Shown here: piece after piece, positions 18,291 through 27,419 of the stretch
Position numbering within the stretch: position 1 is the stretch's first letter
Layout of the letters: each line of letters begins with the position of its first letter
DNA from: Bacillota bacterium
GTDB lineage: Bacteria > Bacillota > Clostridia > Saccharofermentanales > Fastidiosipilaceae
Assembly (NCBI GenBank): GCA_030055235.1
Contig: JASGUW010000150.1
Coordinates: 1 to 49,361, forward strand
Length of the DNA: 49,361 bases
Direction: 5' to 3'
Position numbers and translations under genes: made by a program
Notes under the pieces: generated by a model
Told to the model about the DNA's origin: nothing
Database searches by the model: none
What the model saw: only the letters and a program-made list of their open reading frames with translations

Positions 18291-19708
18291 CAGCTCACCT
18301 CTTCATAGACGATTTTGTTCAGGGCACTGACATAGGCCCGGATGCTGGCACCGATGATGTCCGTTGAGATGCCGTAACCGGAATAGACATTGCCGTTGGA
18401 GCGGAGCTTAACGACCGTTTCCGCCATGGCCTCCCGCCCCTGGGTCACAGCCTGGATCTGGAAGTCGTCCAGTTCATAGTGGTAGCCGGTGATATTCTCA
18501 ATGGCCAGAAAGGCTGCATCCACCGGACCGTCTCCGACGCTGACGCCCTCCAGGTCTTCATCCTCTTTGGTCAGCACAATATGGGCTGTGGCGGTAATGA
18601 CATTGCCGCTGTTAATGACGTAGGATTTGACCTGATAGGTGGGGGGAACCTGCATGGCCACTGAGGCTACAATGGCATCCAGTTCTTTTCGACCCACGCT
18701 TCCCTTCTTACCGGCGATTCTGAGAAAGGCTTCATAGACCTTACCCTCATCATCTTCGGATAAGTCATAGCCCATCTGCCTGGCGACACGGACGACGGTA
18801 GCCCTGTCCTCATGGGCATGAAGGGCCAGAAAGTCTTCTTCCACCTGGGCCACGCCGTAGTCAAAGGGTGAGCCTTTGCTGCGGTGTGTTTTACACAGCC
18901 ATTCAATCCGGTCCATACTCCTGCCCAGCTGGGCCATGCGGATACCGGTCTGCACGTTAAACGTGTAACCCTTTTGCGAGACCAGCTTGGCCAGGTTGGC
19001 CAGGGAAACGGTATTGAGGTCAATGGCCGTGGCCTTTATTTCACGGGCACCGGTCTGGATGGCAGCCAGAGCACAGGCATCCGCCAGTGCCAGTTCGTTG
19101 GCGCAGGACACCCCGATGCGCACCTTGTCAGCCCCGTCTACGTCCTCGATGATGCCTCTGAGAAAGGCCCTGAACTCATAAGGGAACATGGTTCCTGCCG
19201 TGTCACAGATGGTTAAAATGCCAGCCCCGGCATCAATGGCTGTATTCAGTACCTGGCGCAGAAAGTCCGGTTCACTGCGGCTGGCGTCAAGGGCAATGAA
19301 CTCCACCTCATCACAGAGCTCTTTACAGGCCTTGATGGTTTTGGCTATGGCCTGAACCAGATCATCCGGCTTCATATGGGTCAGATATTCCATTTGGACG
19401 GTACTGACCGGAGCCGGGACCTGCAGCCTGGGATGTGCCGCATCCTTAAGGGCCTCCCAGGTTGCTTCAAGCATTTGACCTTCCAGGTCGACAGGGACAG
19501 CCACTACGCTCTGGCCTACAGCAGAGGCAATGGACTTGATCAGGAGACTGTCGGTTTTCAGGTTCTCAATGCCTGCGGTCTCAATAATTGATACACCCAG
19601 GCGATCCAGTTCTTCAGCCAGATCGATCTTTTCCCGAAAGCTTAACGAATAGTCCGGGGCATTACCTATCCTCTTCAGGGTTATATCGGATACATAAACT
19701 CTTTCCAT
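18290..19708 (-). CDS. 2-isopropylmalate synthase-like protein lacking catalytic motifs
   Basis: The product is about 472 residues. It aligns with the DRE-TIM (HMGL-like) barrel of 2-isopropylmalate, citramalate and homocitrate synthases, followed by the LeuA-type C-terminal regulatory domain (about residues 345-472, with GDGPVDAAFLAIENI). The defining motifs are gone. DTTLRDGEQ reads SDITLKRIGN, losing the metal-binding Asp and catalytic Glu. The HxHND metal site reads SCANE, losing both histidines. GERAGN reads DLNTVSLAN. It therefore cannot use classical chemistry and is either a pseudoenzyme or has a new activity. Three consecutive ATGs follow GAGGAGAG; I chose the third (19708) for spacing, and 19714 is equally possible. 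It is the first gene of a coupled operon. Confidence 0.85.
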   Translation of the reverse strand: MERVYVSDITLKRIGNAPDYSLSFREKIDLAEELDRLGVSIIETAGIENLKTDSLLIKSIASAVGQSVVAVPVDLEGQMLEATWEALKDAAHPRLQVPAPVSTVQMEYLTHMKPDDLVQAIAKTIKACKELCDEVEFIALDASRSEPDFLRQVLNTAIDAGAGILTICDTAGTMFPYEFRAFLRGIIEDVDGADKVRIGVSCANELALADACALAAIQTGAREIKATAIDLNTVSLANLAKLVSQKGYTFNVQTGIRMAQLGRSMDRIEWLCKTHRSKGSPFDYGVAQVEEDFLALHAHEDRATVVRVARQMGYDLSEDDEGKVYEAFLRIAGKKGSVGRKELDAIVASVAMQVPPTYQVKSYVINSGNVITATAHIVLTKEDEDLEGVSVGDGPVDAAFLAIENITGYHYELDDFQIQAVTQGREAMAETVVKLRSNGNVYSGYGISTDIIGASIRAYVSALNKIVYEEVS

Positions 19709-19714
19709 CATCAT

Positions 19715-20579
19715 CTCTCCTCTTCAAATTCTGAATATTTACCCAATCCATGCCAGCCATGATATAGTTTTTCCCGTTTCCCGGGTTTAGATAAAGTTCC
19801 TTTTTCTTCTTCCTTGTATTCATTGTGAATGAACAAGGCAGATTCGGTCGTCTTGAGTAAAAAAAGTTCCTGAAAGTCAACTTGTTTCTGGGGCGAATCA
19901 TCACAGTGCCGCTCTTCTTATCCTTGCGAAATGTCTGACTCCGGCAACTCAAGAGGAGTGACCCCGATTTCCTCTGCATGCCTGATCTGGTACAAACAGG
20001 ATGTCAAAATCCCAATAGCGAACATTATGCTGTGAACAAACGCAGGTAAGGTCCTTGGCACCCAGGGGACGGGCGGATGAGGTCCACATTGTGATTATTT
20101 CTGCGAAGCCCGACTCCTCGACCGCCACCAACAGCCGGCCGGCCGTCTTTGAGCCCGAAGTCCGCGCTGTCCGCGCTGGCCCCGCATCCCCGCCGCCGCT
20201 TCTGGCGGTGACGGGTGCAGGCGCTCTGGAGCCTGAACAGCGTTCTCAGGGATATCAGTGGCACAAGTCCCATGCTGGAGCAGCGACCGTACTCAAACGA
20301 AAAAACTGCTGCTGGCGGGAGCAAGGGCCAATTGGCCAGGCTGGGGTGCTGACAGAATCTCGAGGGCCAGAAACCGGCAAACTGCTCTTCTGCCCCTGCC
20401 CGCCGTCCTCCCGGCATCTTCATCTGCTTCCCGGTATCCCTGACATGCGCCCGGCCACAGACGGCGAATACAGCTGGGGAGAACAGGCCTTTTGACAGAA
20501 ATGGGGCTGTTTCGACGATCGCTTCTAGCTGCTTCAGAGGGGATAGCTGTGAGGTTACAGCAACTCTTATCTATATGGT
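19715..20579. other. Long intergenic stretch with no supportable gene
   Basis: This is upstream of the divergent operon and should hold its promoter, but I cannot pick one with confidence. GC-rich open frames between 20025 and 20500 on both strands lack a ribosome binding site and any family resemblance, so I leave them out. It may be decayed coding sequence. Confidence 0.5.
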
Positions 20580-20675
20580 GTGTCAAGTTTTGAGTTGTGT
20601 CAGCTTTCTCTGACACAACTCGTTTTTTTGTCCAATTCGAGAGTGGAATGGTCAACTTTTGGAGTTGTGTCGAAC
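20580..20675 (+). repeat. Hairpin repeat, family C (one full and one truncated copy)
   Basis: GAGTTGTGTCAG (20592-20603) pairs over 12 bp with CTGACACAACTC (20610-20621), followed by T7 and GTCC. A second unit begins GGTCAACTTTTGGAGTTGTGTC but ends after the left arm (about 20671). The following 20680-21410 shows no gene I can support. Confidence 0.88.
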
Positions 20676-21411
20676 CTCTCCTTTTTCGAAGCTCCTCACT
20701 CACTCCCAAGCAAGCACCTGCTGATACCTGTCTTAGAGGATGTGGCATGTCAGGATCTCTTTATGAATGCGGAACATCAATCTGGACACTTTTCCGCAGC
20801 CTCGAGCCGTCCGCCGCTTTTTTCATTTGTATGCAGGTGCACATCGGAAGCAGACAATTACGCGATATGACAAAACCTCAAAACGTACGACAGTAAGAAA
20901 CACTCTAATCGTGATTGCTGGAATCATAGGATAAGTCGCGCCATACAGTGCCTTACAGCAGGCTGCTCATGGATTCGGCAGCTGATACTTAATTGTAATA
21001 TATGCGAATGCTTCAGGCCTTCTGGCTTTGTAGTATCTGAATATTTCCCACTCAGAAGTTGCTTCAAACACGGTATTCCTATTGCAGATGACTGTGACAG
21101 GCGCGGCAAACTGCCAATGCACAAATTGATTTTTCCTTCAGAAGGCTCTGATCCAGACCTCTAACAATTCGGAATTGACACGTGTTAGAGCAAAAAGACG
21201 TTGTATTTGTGTCGCTTTCTGTAAAGATGCTGGCGTTTTCGAGCTTCTCCTGAACGATTGCTGCACAAAAGAATGACACAAATGGAAGTTTTATCAGCAC
21301 CAGCTAAAAACGCAGCAGTCTGTTCCCGTTGCTCCATCCGGAAACAGGGATTCCCACGAGCTGTCAGAGTGCCACCAGCCCGGGAAATATTGGGAAATTC
21401 TCCCGAAACTG

Positions 21412-21441
21412 TTGACAGGCAGGAAACAGGAGTGCTATTCT
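21412..21441 (+). promoter_or_regulatory. Promoter of the ABC transporter pair
   Basis: A perfect -35 TTGACA (21412-21417) and -10 TATTCT (21436-21441) are separated by 18 bp, which predicts transcription starting near 21448 and a leader of about 150 bases. Confidence 0.75.
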
Positions 21442-21451
21442 CGGAATCATA

Positions 21452-21467
21452 GTTAGCCGGCGCTAAC
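21452..21467 (+). promoter_or_regulatory. Operator-like inverted repeat GTTAGC-N4-GCTAAC
   Basis: Perfect 6-bp arms surround a four-base centre and lie just downstream of the -10, over the expected transcription start, where a repressor would block initiation. The TTAG...CTAA layout recalls sites of DtxR/IdeR-type metal-dependent repressors; that assignment is inference. An iron- or metal-controlled transporter would fit the genes behind it. Confidence 0.55.
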
Positions 21468-21547
21468 CAAACCGTGCCAAATCGTGTCCGCCGAACAGAA
21501 TTCGGTTTTTGGGAACCTTCGGTTAGCGCAGGCTGGCTTTTTCTTTG
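21455..21547 (+). promoter_or_regulatory. Structured leader with possible attenuator
   Basis: GCGCTAACC (21460-21468), the right half of the operator, is exactly complementary to GGTTAGCGC (21521-21529). AGCC at 21455 and GGCT at 21531 could extend the pairing, and CTTTTTCTTTG follows. Between them a smaller hairpin, CCGAA-N5-TTCGG (21491-21505), is followed by T5. Both look like terminators inside the leader, so conditional readthrough is possible. Confidence 0.45.
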
Positions 21548-21595
21548 TTGAACTGCAGATCGCGGTATCTGCCATGCAGGAAGGAGAAAAACGGC

Positions 21596-23401
21596 ATGGC
21601 TGCGACAGAGAAATCATCTCCCGCAGGCAGACTGCTTGAATATGCCGGCAGCTACAGGCCGCTGACCTATGTCGGACTCGCCCTGTCCGCAGTCGCCATG
21701 ATCCTCGGCATGCTGCCCTACATCTGCATCTGGCTGGTAGCCCGCGACCTGCTCGCCGTCGCTCCCCACTGGAGCAGTGCTGACAGAATCACTACCTACG
21801 GCTGGCTGGCCTTTGTCTTTGCCGTATTGGGCATCCTTGTCTACTTTGCAGCCCTGATGTGCACCCATCTGGCGGCTTTCCGCACCGCCGCCAACATTCG
21901 CAAACAGGGCATGGCCCGGCTGCTGCGGGCGCCGCTCGGCTTCTTCGACCAGCAGGCGTCGGGGCTGCTGCGCAACCGCCTCGACGGTGCCGCTGCGGAG
22001 ACGGAGACCCTGATGGCGCACAACCTGGCCGACATCATAGGCACCGTTGCCATGTTCGCCTGCATGCTGGTGCTGATGCTCGTCTTCGACTGGCGCATGG
22101 GCGCGGCCTGCCTGATTGCCGCCGTCATCTCCGCTCTTTCCATGATGTCGATGATGGGCGGAAAAAACGCCGGTCTCATCGCTTCCTACCAGGCGGCTCA
22201 GGATCGCATGAGTAAGGCCGGTACTGAATACGTCCGCGGCATCCCGGTAGTCAAGGTCTTCCAGCAGACCGTCCATTCTTTCCGTGCCTTTCGCCACGCG
22301 ATCGAGGACTACAGCGAAAAGGCGGAGCACTATCAGGGCGCGGTCTGCCGCCTGCCGCAGAGCATCAATCTGACCTTTAGCGAAGGCGCCTTTGTCTTCC
22401 TGATCCCGGTCGCCCTTTTTCTGGCGCCGGGAGAACTGGCCGCAGGGAATTTCGCGGCCTTTGTGGCGAACTACGTCTTCTACGCTGCCTTCTCGGCCAT
22501 CATTTCCACATCTTTGGCGAAGGTCATGTTTGCGGCCAGTGGCCTGATGCTCGCCTCCACCGCTCTGGAGCGCATCGACCAGGTCATGAATGCCCCGCAG
22601 CTGACGGTGACAAAGGCGCCGCGGTTGCCGCGGGACAACAGCGTAGAGTTTCGCAACGTCTCCTTTCATTATGAAGGCTCGGAGCTGCCCGCTCTGGATC
22701 GGCTTTCCTTCCTGGTGGAAGCCGGACAGACCGTGGCGCTGGTCGGTCCTTCCGGCGGCGGCAAGACCACCGCTGCCAGCCTCATCCCGCGTTTCTGGGA
22801 TGTCACTGCGGGAACGCTGGCCGTGGGGGGCGTGGATGTGAAGGAGATCGACCCGGATGTGCTGATGGATCAGGTGGCTTTTGTCTTCCAGAACAGCCGC
22901 CTCTTCAAGGCCTCGGTCCTGGAGAACGTCCGTGCCGCCAGACCAGGAGCCACGCGCGCCGAGGTTCAGGCCGCCCTGGACGCTGCCCGCTGCGCTGATA
23001 TCCTCGAAAAACTGCCGCAGGGAATGGACAGCCTGCTGGGTTCTGAGGGCACCTGGCTCTCCGGCGGGGAGCGGCAGCGCATTGCGCTCGCCCGCGCCAT
23101 CCTGAAAGACGCGCCGATTGTCGTGCTGGACGAGGCGACGGCCTTTGCCGATCCCGAAAACGAGGTCCTGATCCAGAAGGCCTTCGCGGCACTGGCCCGG
23201 GGCCGGACCGTCATCATGATCGCGCACCGCCTGTCGACCGTGGTTTCCTGTGATCGGATTTTTGTGCTCGACGCGGGACGCCTCGTCGAGTCGGGCAGCC
23301 ATCAGGATCTTTTGCGGGCGGAGGGCCTCTATGCGCGAATGTGGGCCGACTACCGCCAGGCGCTCGCATGGCGGATTTCGAGCGCGGGAGAGGAGCCTTG
23401 A
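21596..23401 (+). CDS. ABC exporter-type half-transporter, subunit 1
   Basis: The 601-residue protein fuses a six-helix ABC type-1 transmembrane domain (about 1-330) to a nucleotide-binding domain (about 345-600). The latter has Walker A GPSGGGKTT near 383, a Q-loop region (FVFQNSRLF), signature LSGGERQR, Walker B IVVLDEAT with the catalytic Glu, and the H-loop IAHRLST, all intact. It probably forms a heterodimer with the next gene, whose ATG follows the stop codon with no gap. Such pairs export drugs, peptides or lipids, or in the IrtAB/YbtPQ group import siderophores. The metal-repressor-like operator favours the last, but this is inference. I chose the ATG at 21596 because AAGGAG lies nine bases upstream; the frame is open further upstream without a better start. 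Confidence 0.92.
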   Translation: MAATEKSSPAGRLLEYAGSYRPLTYVGLALSAVAMILGMLPYICIWLVARDLLAVAPHWSSADRITTYGWLAFVFAVLGILVYFAALMCTHLAAFRTAANIRKQGMARLLRAPLGFFDQQASGLLRNRLDGAAAETETLMAHNLADIIGTVAMFACMLVLMLVFDWRMGAACLIAAVISALSMMSMMGGKNAGLIASYQAAQDRMSKAGTEYVRGIPVVKVFQQTVHSFRAFRHAIEDYSEKAEHYQGAVCRLPQSINLTFSEGAFVFLIPVALFLAPGELAAGNFAAFVANYVFYAAFSAIISTSLAKVMFAASGLMLASTALERIDQVMNAPQLTVTKAPRLPRDNSVEFRNVSFHYEGSELPALDRLSFLVEAGQTVALVGPSGGGKTTAASLIPRFWDVTAGTLAVGGVDVKEIDPDVLMDQVAFVFQNSRLFKASVLENVRAARPGATRAEVQAALDAARCADILEKLPQGMDSLLGSEGTWLSGGERQRIALARAILKDAPIVVLDEATAFADPENEVLIQKAFAALARGRTVIMIAHRLSTVVSCDRIFVLDAGRLVESGSHQDLLRAEGLYARMWADYRQALAWRISSAGEEP

Positions 23402-25144
23402 ATGTTTGGCGAAGCCTTCAAACGCAGGTTTGCCCTGTCCGATCGGGGTGTGGCCAATGCCAGGCGGGGCATGTTCTGGACGGTCATTGTCAACCTGGTC
23501 GTCATTGCCGGAGTGGGCATCCCCTATCGCCTGCTGCGGGGCTTTGTCAACACTCTGACGCTTGGTGCCCCGCTCCCTGCGGCTCTGCCTTTTGTCGTGT
23601 TGACGGCTGCTTTCGTCCTGCTTTCCTTCATCACACACCTGGAGCAGTACCGCGTCACCTACAGTCTGGTCTACGGGGAGGTGCGGGATGTCCGCATCGC
23701 CCTGGCCGAGCGCCTGCGCCGCCTTCCGCTTGGCTATTTCGGCAGACGCGATCTGGCGGATCTGACAGAGGCCATCATGGGCGACGTCAACCGCATGGAA
23801 CATGTCTGGTCGCATGTGCTGGGCTATCTCTACGGTGCCTTTGTCTCTACGGTGCTGGTCGCGATCGCCCTGGTGGTCATCGACTGGCGCCTGGCGCTGG
23901 CCTGTCTCTGGGGTGTGCCGGTCGCCTTTGCCCTGCTTTTTGGCAGTCGTAAGCTGGCCCGCCGCCATTCCGAACGGGTGAAAGAGGCGGCTGTAGAGGT
24001 TTCCGATGGCATTCAGGAGACACTGGAGACGATCCGTGAAATACGGGCGGCCAGGCTGGGAGCGCGCTGTCTGGATGCCCTGAATGCCAGGATTGACAGT
24101 CATGAGGCCACACTGCGGCAGAGCGAGCTCGTTGTCGGCCTCTTTGTCAACGCCGCCAGTGTCATCATGCGCCTGGGGGTGGCGAGTACGATTCTGGCCG
24201 GGGCCAGGCTTATCCTCCAGAACCGCGTCGACTTCATGACGCTGCTTTTGTTCCTGCTGGTGATCACGCGCATCTACGCTCCCTTCGACCAGAGTCTGGC
24301 CCTGATCGCCGAGGTCTTTGTCTCAGAAGTCTCCGCCCGGCGCCTGATGGAGATCTTCGACACGCCTACGGCCACAGGTGGCGAAGTCTTCGCCCCAAAG
24401 AACTATGACATCACGTTTCGTGATGTGAGCTTCGCCTACGATCGCGAGGACGTGCTGAAGGGCGTGAGTTTCACAGCCGCTGAAGGTGAAGTGACGGCCC
24501 TTGTCGGTCCTTCGGGATCCGGGAAGAGCACCTGCGCCCGCCTCGCCGCCCGGCTCTGGGAGATTGACGCGGGAGTGATTGAGGTCGGCGGCGTGGATAT
24601 CTCCACCGTCGATCCGGAAGTCCTGCTGGGCGCCTATTCCATGGTTTTCCAGGACGTTATGCTTTTTGACGATTCGGTGCTCGAGAACATCCGACTGGGA
24701 CGTCATGGTGCAAGTGATGAGGATGTTTTGGAGGCCGCTGCTGCCGCCAACTGCGATGAGTTTGTGAGCCGGCTGCCGCAGGGATATGACACGCCAATCG
24801 GGGAGAACGGGGCCAGGCTGTCAGGCGGAGAGCGGCAGCGCATCTCGATCGCCCGTGCCCTGCTGAAGAACGCGCCCATCGTCCTCCTTGACGAGGCCAC
24901 CGCCTCGCTTGATGTCGAGAATGAGACGAAGGTGCAGGGAGCACTTTCGCGTCTGCTGGCCGGCAAAACGGTTCTGGTCATCGCTCACCGCATGCGCACG
25001 GTCGCCGCAGCCGACAAGATTGTCGTGCTGGTCGACGGGCAGGTGGCTGAGGCCGGCAGTCCGGCTGAGCTTGGCGCCCGTGAAGACGGCGTCTTCCGGC
25101 GCATGCAGCAGCTGCAGGCGGAGGGGGCGAACTGGAGTCTATAG
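23402..25144 (+). CDS. ABC exporter-type half-transporter, subunit 2
   Basis: The 580-residue partner has a transmembrane domain (about 1-320) and a nucleotide-binding domain with Walker A GPSGSGKST near 369, LSGGERQR, Walker B IVLLDEATASLD and the H-loop IAHRMRT. Both subunits keep complete catalytic motifs, so both ATP sites of the heterodimer should be able to hydrolyse. It is directly adjacent to subunit 1 and surely co-transcribed and co-translated. The substrate is not evident; see subunit 1 for the siderophore hypothesis. Short direct repeats follow the stop codon. Confidence 0.92.
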   Translation: MFGEAFKRRFALSDRGVANARRGMFWTVIVNLVVIAGVGIPYRLLRGFVNTLTLGAPLPAALPFVVLTAAFVLLSFITHLEQYRVTYSLVYGEVRDVRIALAERLRRLPLGYFGRRDLADLTEAIMGDVNRMEHVWSHVLGYLYGAFVSTVLVAIALVVIDWRLALACLWGVPVAFALLFGSRKLARRHSERVKEAAVEVSDGIQETLETIREIRAARLGARCLDALNARIDSHEATLRQSELVVGLFVNAASVIMRLGVASTILAGARLILQNRVDFMTLLLFLLVITRIYAPFDQSLALIAEVFVSEVSARRLMEIFDTPTATGGEVFAPKNYDITFRDVSFAYDREDVLKGVSFTAAEGEVTALVGPSGSGKSTCARLAARLWEIDAGVIEVGGVDISTVDPEVLLGAYSMVFQDVMLFDDSVLENIRLGRHGASDEDVLEAAAAANCDEFVSRLPQGYDTPIGENGARLSGGERQRISIARALLKNAPIVLLDEATASLDVENETKVQGALSRLLAGKTVLVIAHRMRTVAAADKIVVLVDGQVAEAGSPAELGAREDGVFRRMQQLQAEGANWSL

Positions 25145-25154
25145 TCGGCAGCGC

Positions 25155-25255
25155 TGGAAGCACCGGGAGCACCGGGAGCACCTGGTGAAGTGGTAAGCGA
25201 AGCGGTAAACGAAGCTGATTGCAGTGAAATGAAGCGGGTTGAAGCGGATAGAAGA
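25155..25255 (+). repeat. Degenerate short tandem repeats after the ABC stop codon
   Basis: CACCGGGAG is repeated in tandem and then followed by variants of GTGAAGYGGTAA and GCGAAGCGGTAA. The second motif also follows the aroE-aroK stop codon at 36905-36955, so the same repeat type has arisen, or been inserted, behind two unrelated genes. Confidence 0.6.
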
Positions 25256-25577
25256 GGATTGAGAGGAGCTGGCATGTTTTTGCCAGACGCTGCTTTTGGC
25301 CTTCAAGTCGTCGGAGTTGTTAACGGCGTTGTTTTGTGTTGGCTTAGTGCAGGCCTTTGCAACTAAGGGGAGTGAAAACTCGACTTTTGCATGAAAAGCA
25401 GTACGCAAAGCGAGATGCTTACTGTTCAAGGGCAGCTGGAAAAATTCCAACACCTCCACGTAAGCGACAGGCTTTTATAGGGATTCGTGTCAGAAGCGAG
25501 CAGTCAGTGGTTTTTTTGGTGACCCCTCTGAACAGTGGCCTCCTCGATGACCCCTCAGAACAGGGAGAGTAATACAA

Positions 25578-25880
25578 TCGGTTTTTGTATTTCTCTTCGT
25601 TTTGATCCTGCGCGCCGCGCGGCGTGCGCGGCCTCTTATGTGGTCAATATGGGCTGAAAGGGCAATCTAATTTGCCTTTACACGCTGTTTTGACCCAGCG
25701 CGCGGTGCAGTAGCGGCGCGCGCGTCCCTCCTTTGGTCAAGATGAAGAGAAATACAAATTTTGTTTTGTAAAACTCTCGATTTTGACCCTGCACGCCGCA
25801 CAGCGGCGTGTGCGATTCTTTCCATGGACAAGATCGTGAGTAAAAATATTGTTTTTTGTAGTTCTCTTCGTTTTGAGCAC
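25578..25880 (+). repeat. GC-palindrome repeat array, family D
   Basis: Three imperfect units of about 90 bp and a fourth partial one. Each begins near GTTTTTGTATTTCTCTTCG, has TTGACC or TTGATC, then a GC-rich palindrome (for example GCACGCCGC-ACA-GCGGCGTGTGC near 25791-25813), and closes with GGTCAA or GGACAA, giving a long hairpin. Units start near 25581, 25671, 25760 and 25850. This family differs in sequence from A, B and C. Upstream at 25520-25565 a 15-bp motif (GACCCCTC-AGAACAG) occurs twice. The next 370 bp, to the terminator, show no gene. Confidence 0.75.
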
Positions 25881-26250
25881 CAGGTATCTGCCTGCTGCTT
25901 TCTCTTCACTCTTCCGGCCAGCGGCCTTCTGGCATGCTTACCCGCGTCCCGACATTCCTGATGTGCACGACTCTTTTCGAGCCATTGCCCTTGTGTAAGC
26001 AATTGCTTCCGCTGTATATATGCTCCCGTTGCATATATGCAAATAGAAAAATGAAGAGAGCGGCGGGAAGCCGCAGCTGCTCAAGGCTGCGGATGAGTGT
26101 CCAGAGCTAAAGTGCTGCAATCAAAACCGGGATCTTCGGTGCAGCGGGATCTTTTTTATTACCAGGCTGTCAGTACCTATGTAGTTAGTGGCTTGTTTGT
26201 GGCGTCTTTGAAAAGCAACAATTCTGAGCAGAAAACCGCTCTTCGCGCAC

Positions 26251-26291
26251 AAAAAAGCGGCCTATGCACGAGGTCTTCGTACATAAGCCGC
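26251..26291 (-). terminator. Intrinsic terminator after the glucokinase gene
   Basis: GCGGCCTATGCACGA (26257-26271) pairs over 15 bp with TCGTACATAAGCCGC (26277-26291), allowing two G-U wobbles, with a five-base loop. On the minus strand it is followed by six T. It lies about 110 bp after the glucokinase stop codon. Confidence 0.9.
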
Positions 26292-26399
26292 AAACTTGCT
26301 CATCTGCTGCTTATCTGCTTATCAGCTGTTCTGCTGCCTGCTGCTGTCACCGCACAGCAGTCGCGATCACAGCAGCTGTTCGCCAGGCTGCCGGCGAAC

Positions 26400-27380
26400 T
26401 CAGACGACAGTCGTGCTGCTGTGCTCGGTCCAGACCTCGCTCAGAGCGGCGCCGATGATGCCGGCGTCGTTGCCCAGGCTGGCTTGGACGATGCGCGTCT
26501 TCTCGACCGTGCCCGGGATCAGCTCGGCGTAGACAGCTTCGCGCAGAGGATTAAGCAGGAAGTCACCCTGATGGCTGACGCCGCCACCCAGGCAGAGAAT
26601 TTCAGGCTCAATGGAGTTGACGATGTTGCCCAGGCCTACGGCCAGATGGTGGATATAGAGGTTGACGACGGCCTTCCCACCGGGATCGCCCTCGCGTGCC
26701 GCATCAAAGGCCGTACGCCCGCTGACACCGCCCAGACTCTGGCCGCAGAGGGCCCACATGATGGTTTCGGGGTGATTGCGCATATAGTCCTGCGTCGTCA
26801 GGATCAGGCCGGTGGCGGAGGCGTAGGTCTCAAAACAGCCGCGGCGCCCGCAGGTGCAGTGGCGGCCGTCCAGGTCGATGACCATGTGGCCGAGCTCCGC
26901 GCCGCCGTAGGCATAGCCGGTGATGATGTGACCGTTGATGATGATGCCGCCGCCGATACCGGTGCCGAGCGTAATCATGACCAGGGAGGAGGCGCCCCTG
27001 CCGCTGCCTACGATTGATTCGCCATAAGCCGCAGCATTGCCATCGTTGACAAGACGAACGGGTTTCCCGTCGTGGACCTGTGAGACCTCGGCACCGAGCG
27101 GTTCATGGCGGAAGCGCAGATTGCCGGCAAAGATGACCGAATCCGTCTGGGTATCAACAATACCCGGCGATCCGACTCCGATGCTCTCGATATCGTCGAG
27201 CGTCAGTTCCTGACGCTCCAGAAGGCGGTCATTCACCTGGCGCATTGCACGGGCCAGCTCGGCGCCGCTGCCGCCCAGAGGGGTGGCAATCGACTCCGTG
27301 TCGATCAGCTTGCCGCGGTCGGTGACAATACCCGTTTTGATATGGGTACCGCCAAGATCAATGCCAAGATAAAGACTCAT
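26400..27380 (-). CDS. glcK: ROK-family glucokinase
   Basis: The 326-residue kinase probably phosphorylates glucose, or a related hexose, with ATP in the cytoplasm. The N-terminal phosphate-binding loop is LGIDLGGTHIKTG. The catalytic Asp lies in VNDGNAAAYGE, and TLGTGIGGGIIING follows. The ROK zinc motif CTCGRRGCFE is intact, as is the ELGHM substrate segment. There is no DNA-binding domain at the N-terminus, so it is a kinase and not a ROK repressor. AGGAGA lies nine bases before the ATG. It is the last gene of a same-strand group behind rex, ended by a strong terminator. N-acetylmannosamine or fructose as substrate cannot be excluded from sequence alone. Confidence 0.92.
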   Translation of the reverse strand: MSLYLGIDLGGTHIKTGIVTDRGKLIDTESIATPLGGSGAELARAMRQVNDRLLERQELTLDDIESIGVGSPGIVDTQTDSVIFAGNLRFRHEPLGAEVSQVHDGKPVRLVNDGNAAAYGESIVGSGRGASSLVMITLGTGIGGGIIINGHIITGYAYGGAELGHMVIDLDGRHCTCGRRGCFETYASATGLILTTQDYMRNHPETIMWALCGQSLGGVSGRTAFDAAREGDPGGKAVVNLYIHHLAVGLGNIVNSIEPEILCLGGGVSHQGDFLLNPLREAVYAELIPGTVEKTRIVQASLGNDAGIIGAALSEVWTEHSSTTVV

Positions 27381-27419
27381 TTAGACATTCTCCTGTTCAT
27401 TATCCGTATTTGTATTTGT

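Noticed and set aside
20025-20495. GC-rich open frames on both strands in the intergenic region before the ABC pair
   Set aside because: No ribosome site, no recognisable motif and low-complexity composition.
21614-24103. 829-codon open frame antisense to the ABC pair
   Set aside because: It runs across two well-supported ABC genes; its His- and Gly-rich composition is typical of the antisense of GC-rich codons.
25667-26002. 111-codon minus-strand frame overlapping the family D array
   Set aside because: It runs through the repeats and has no coding features.
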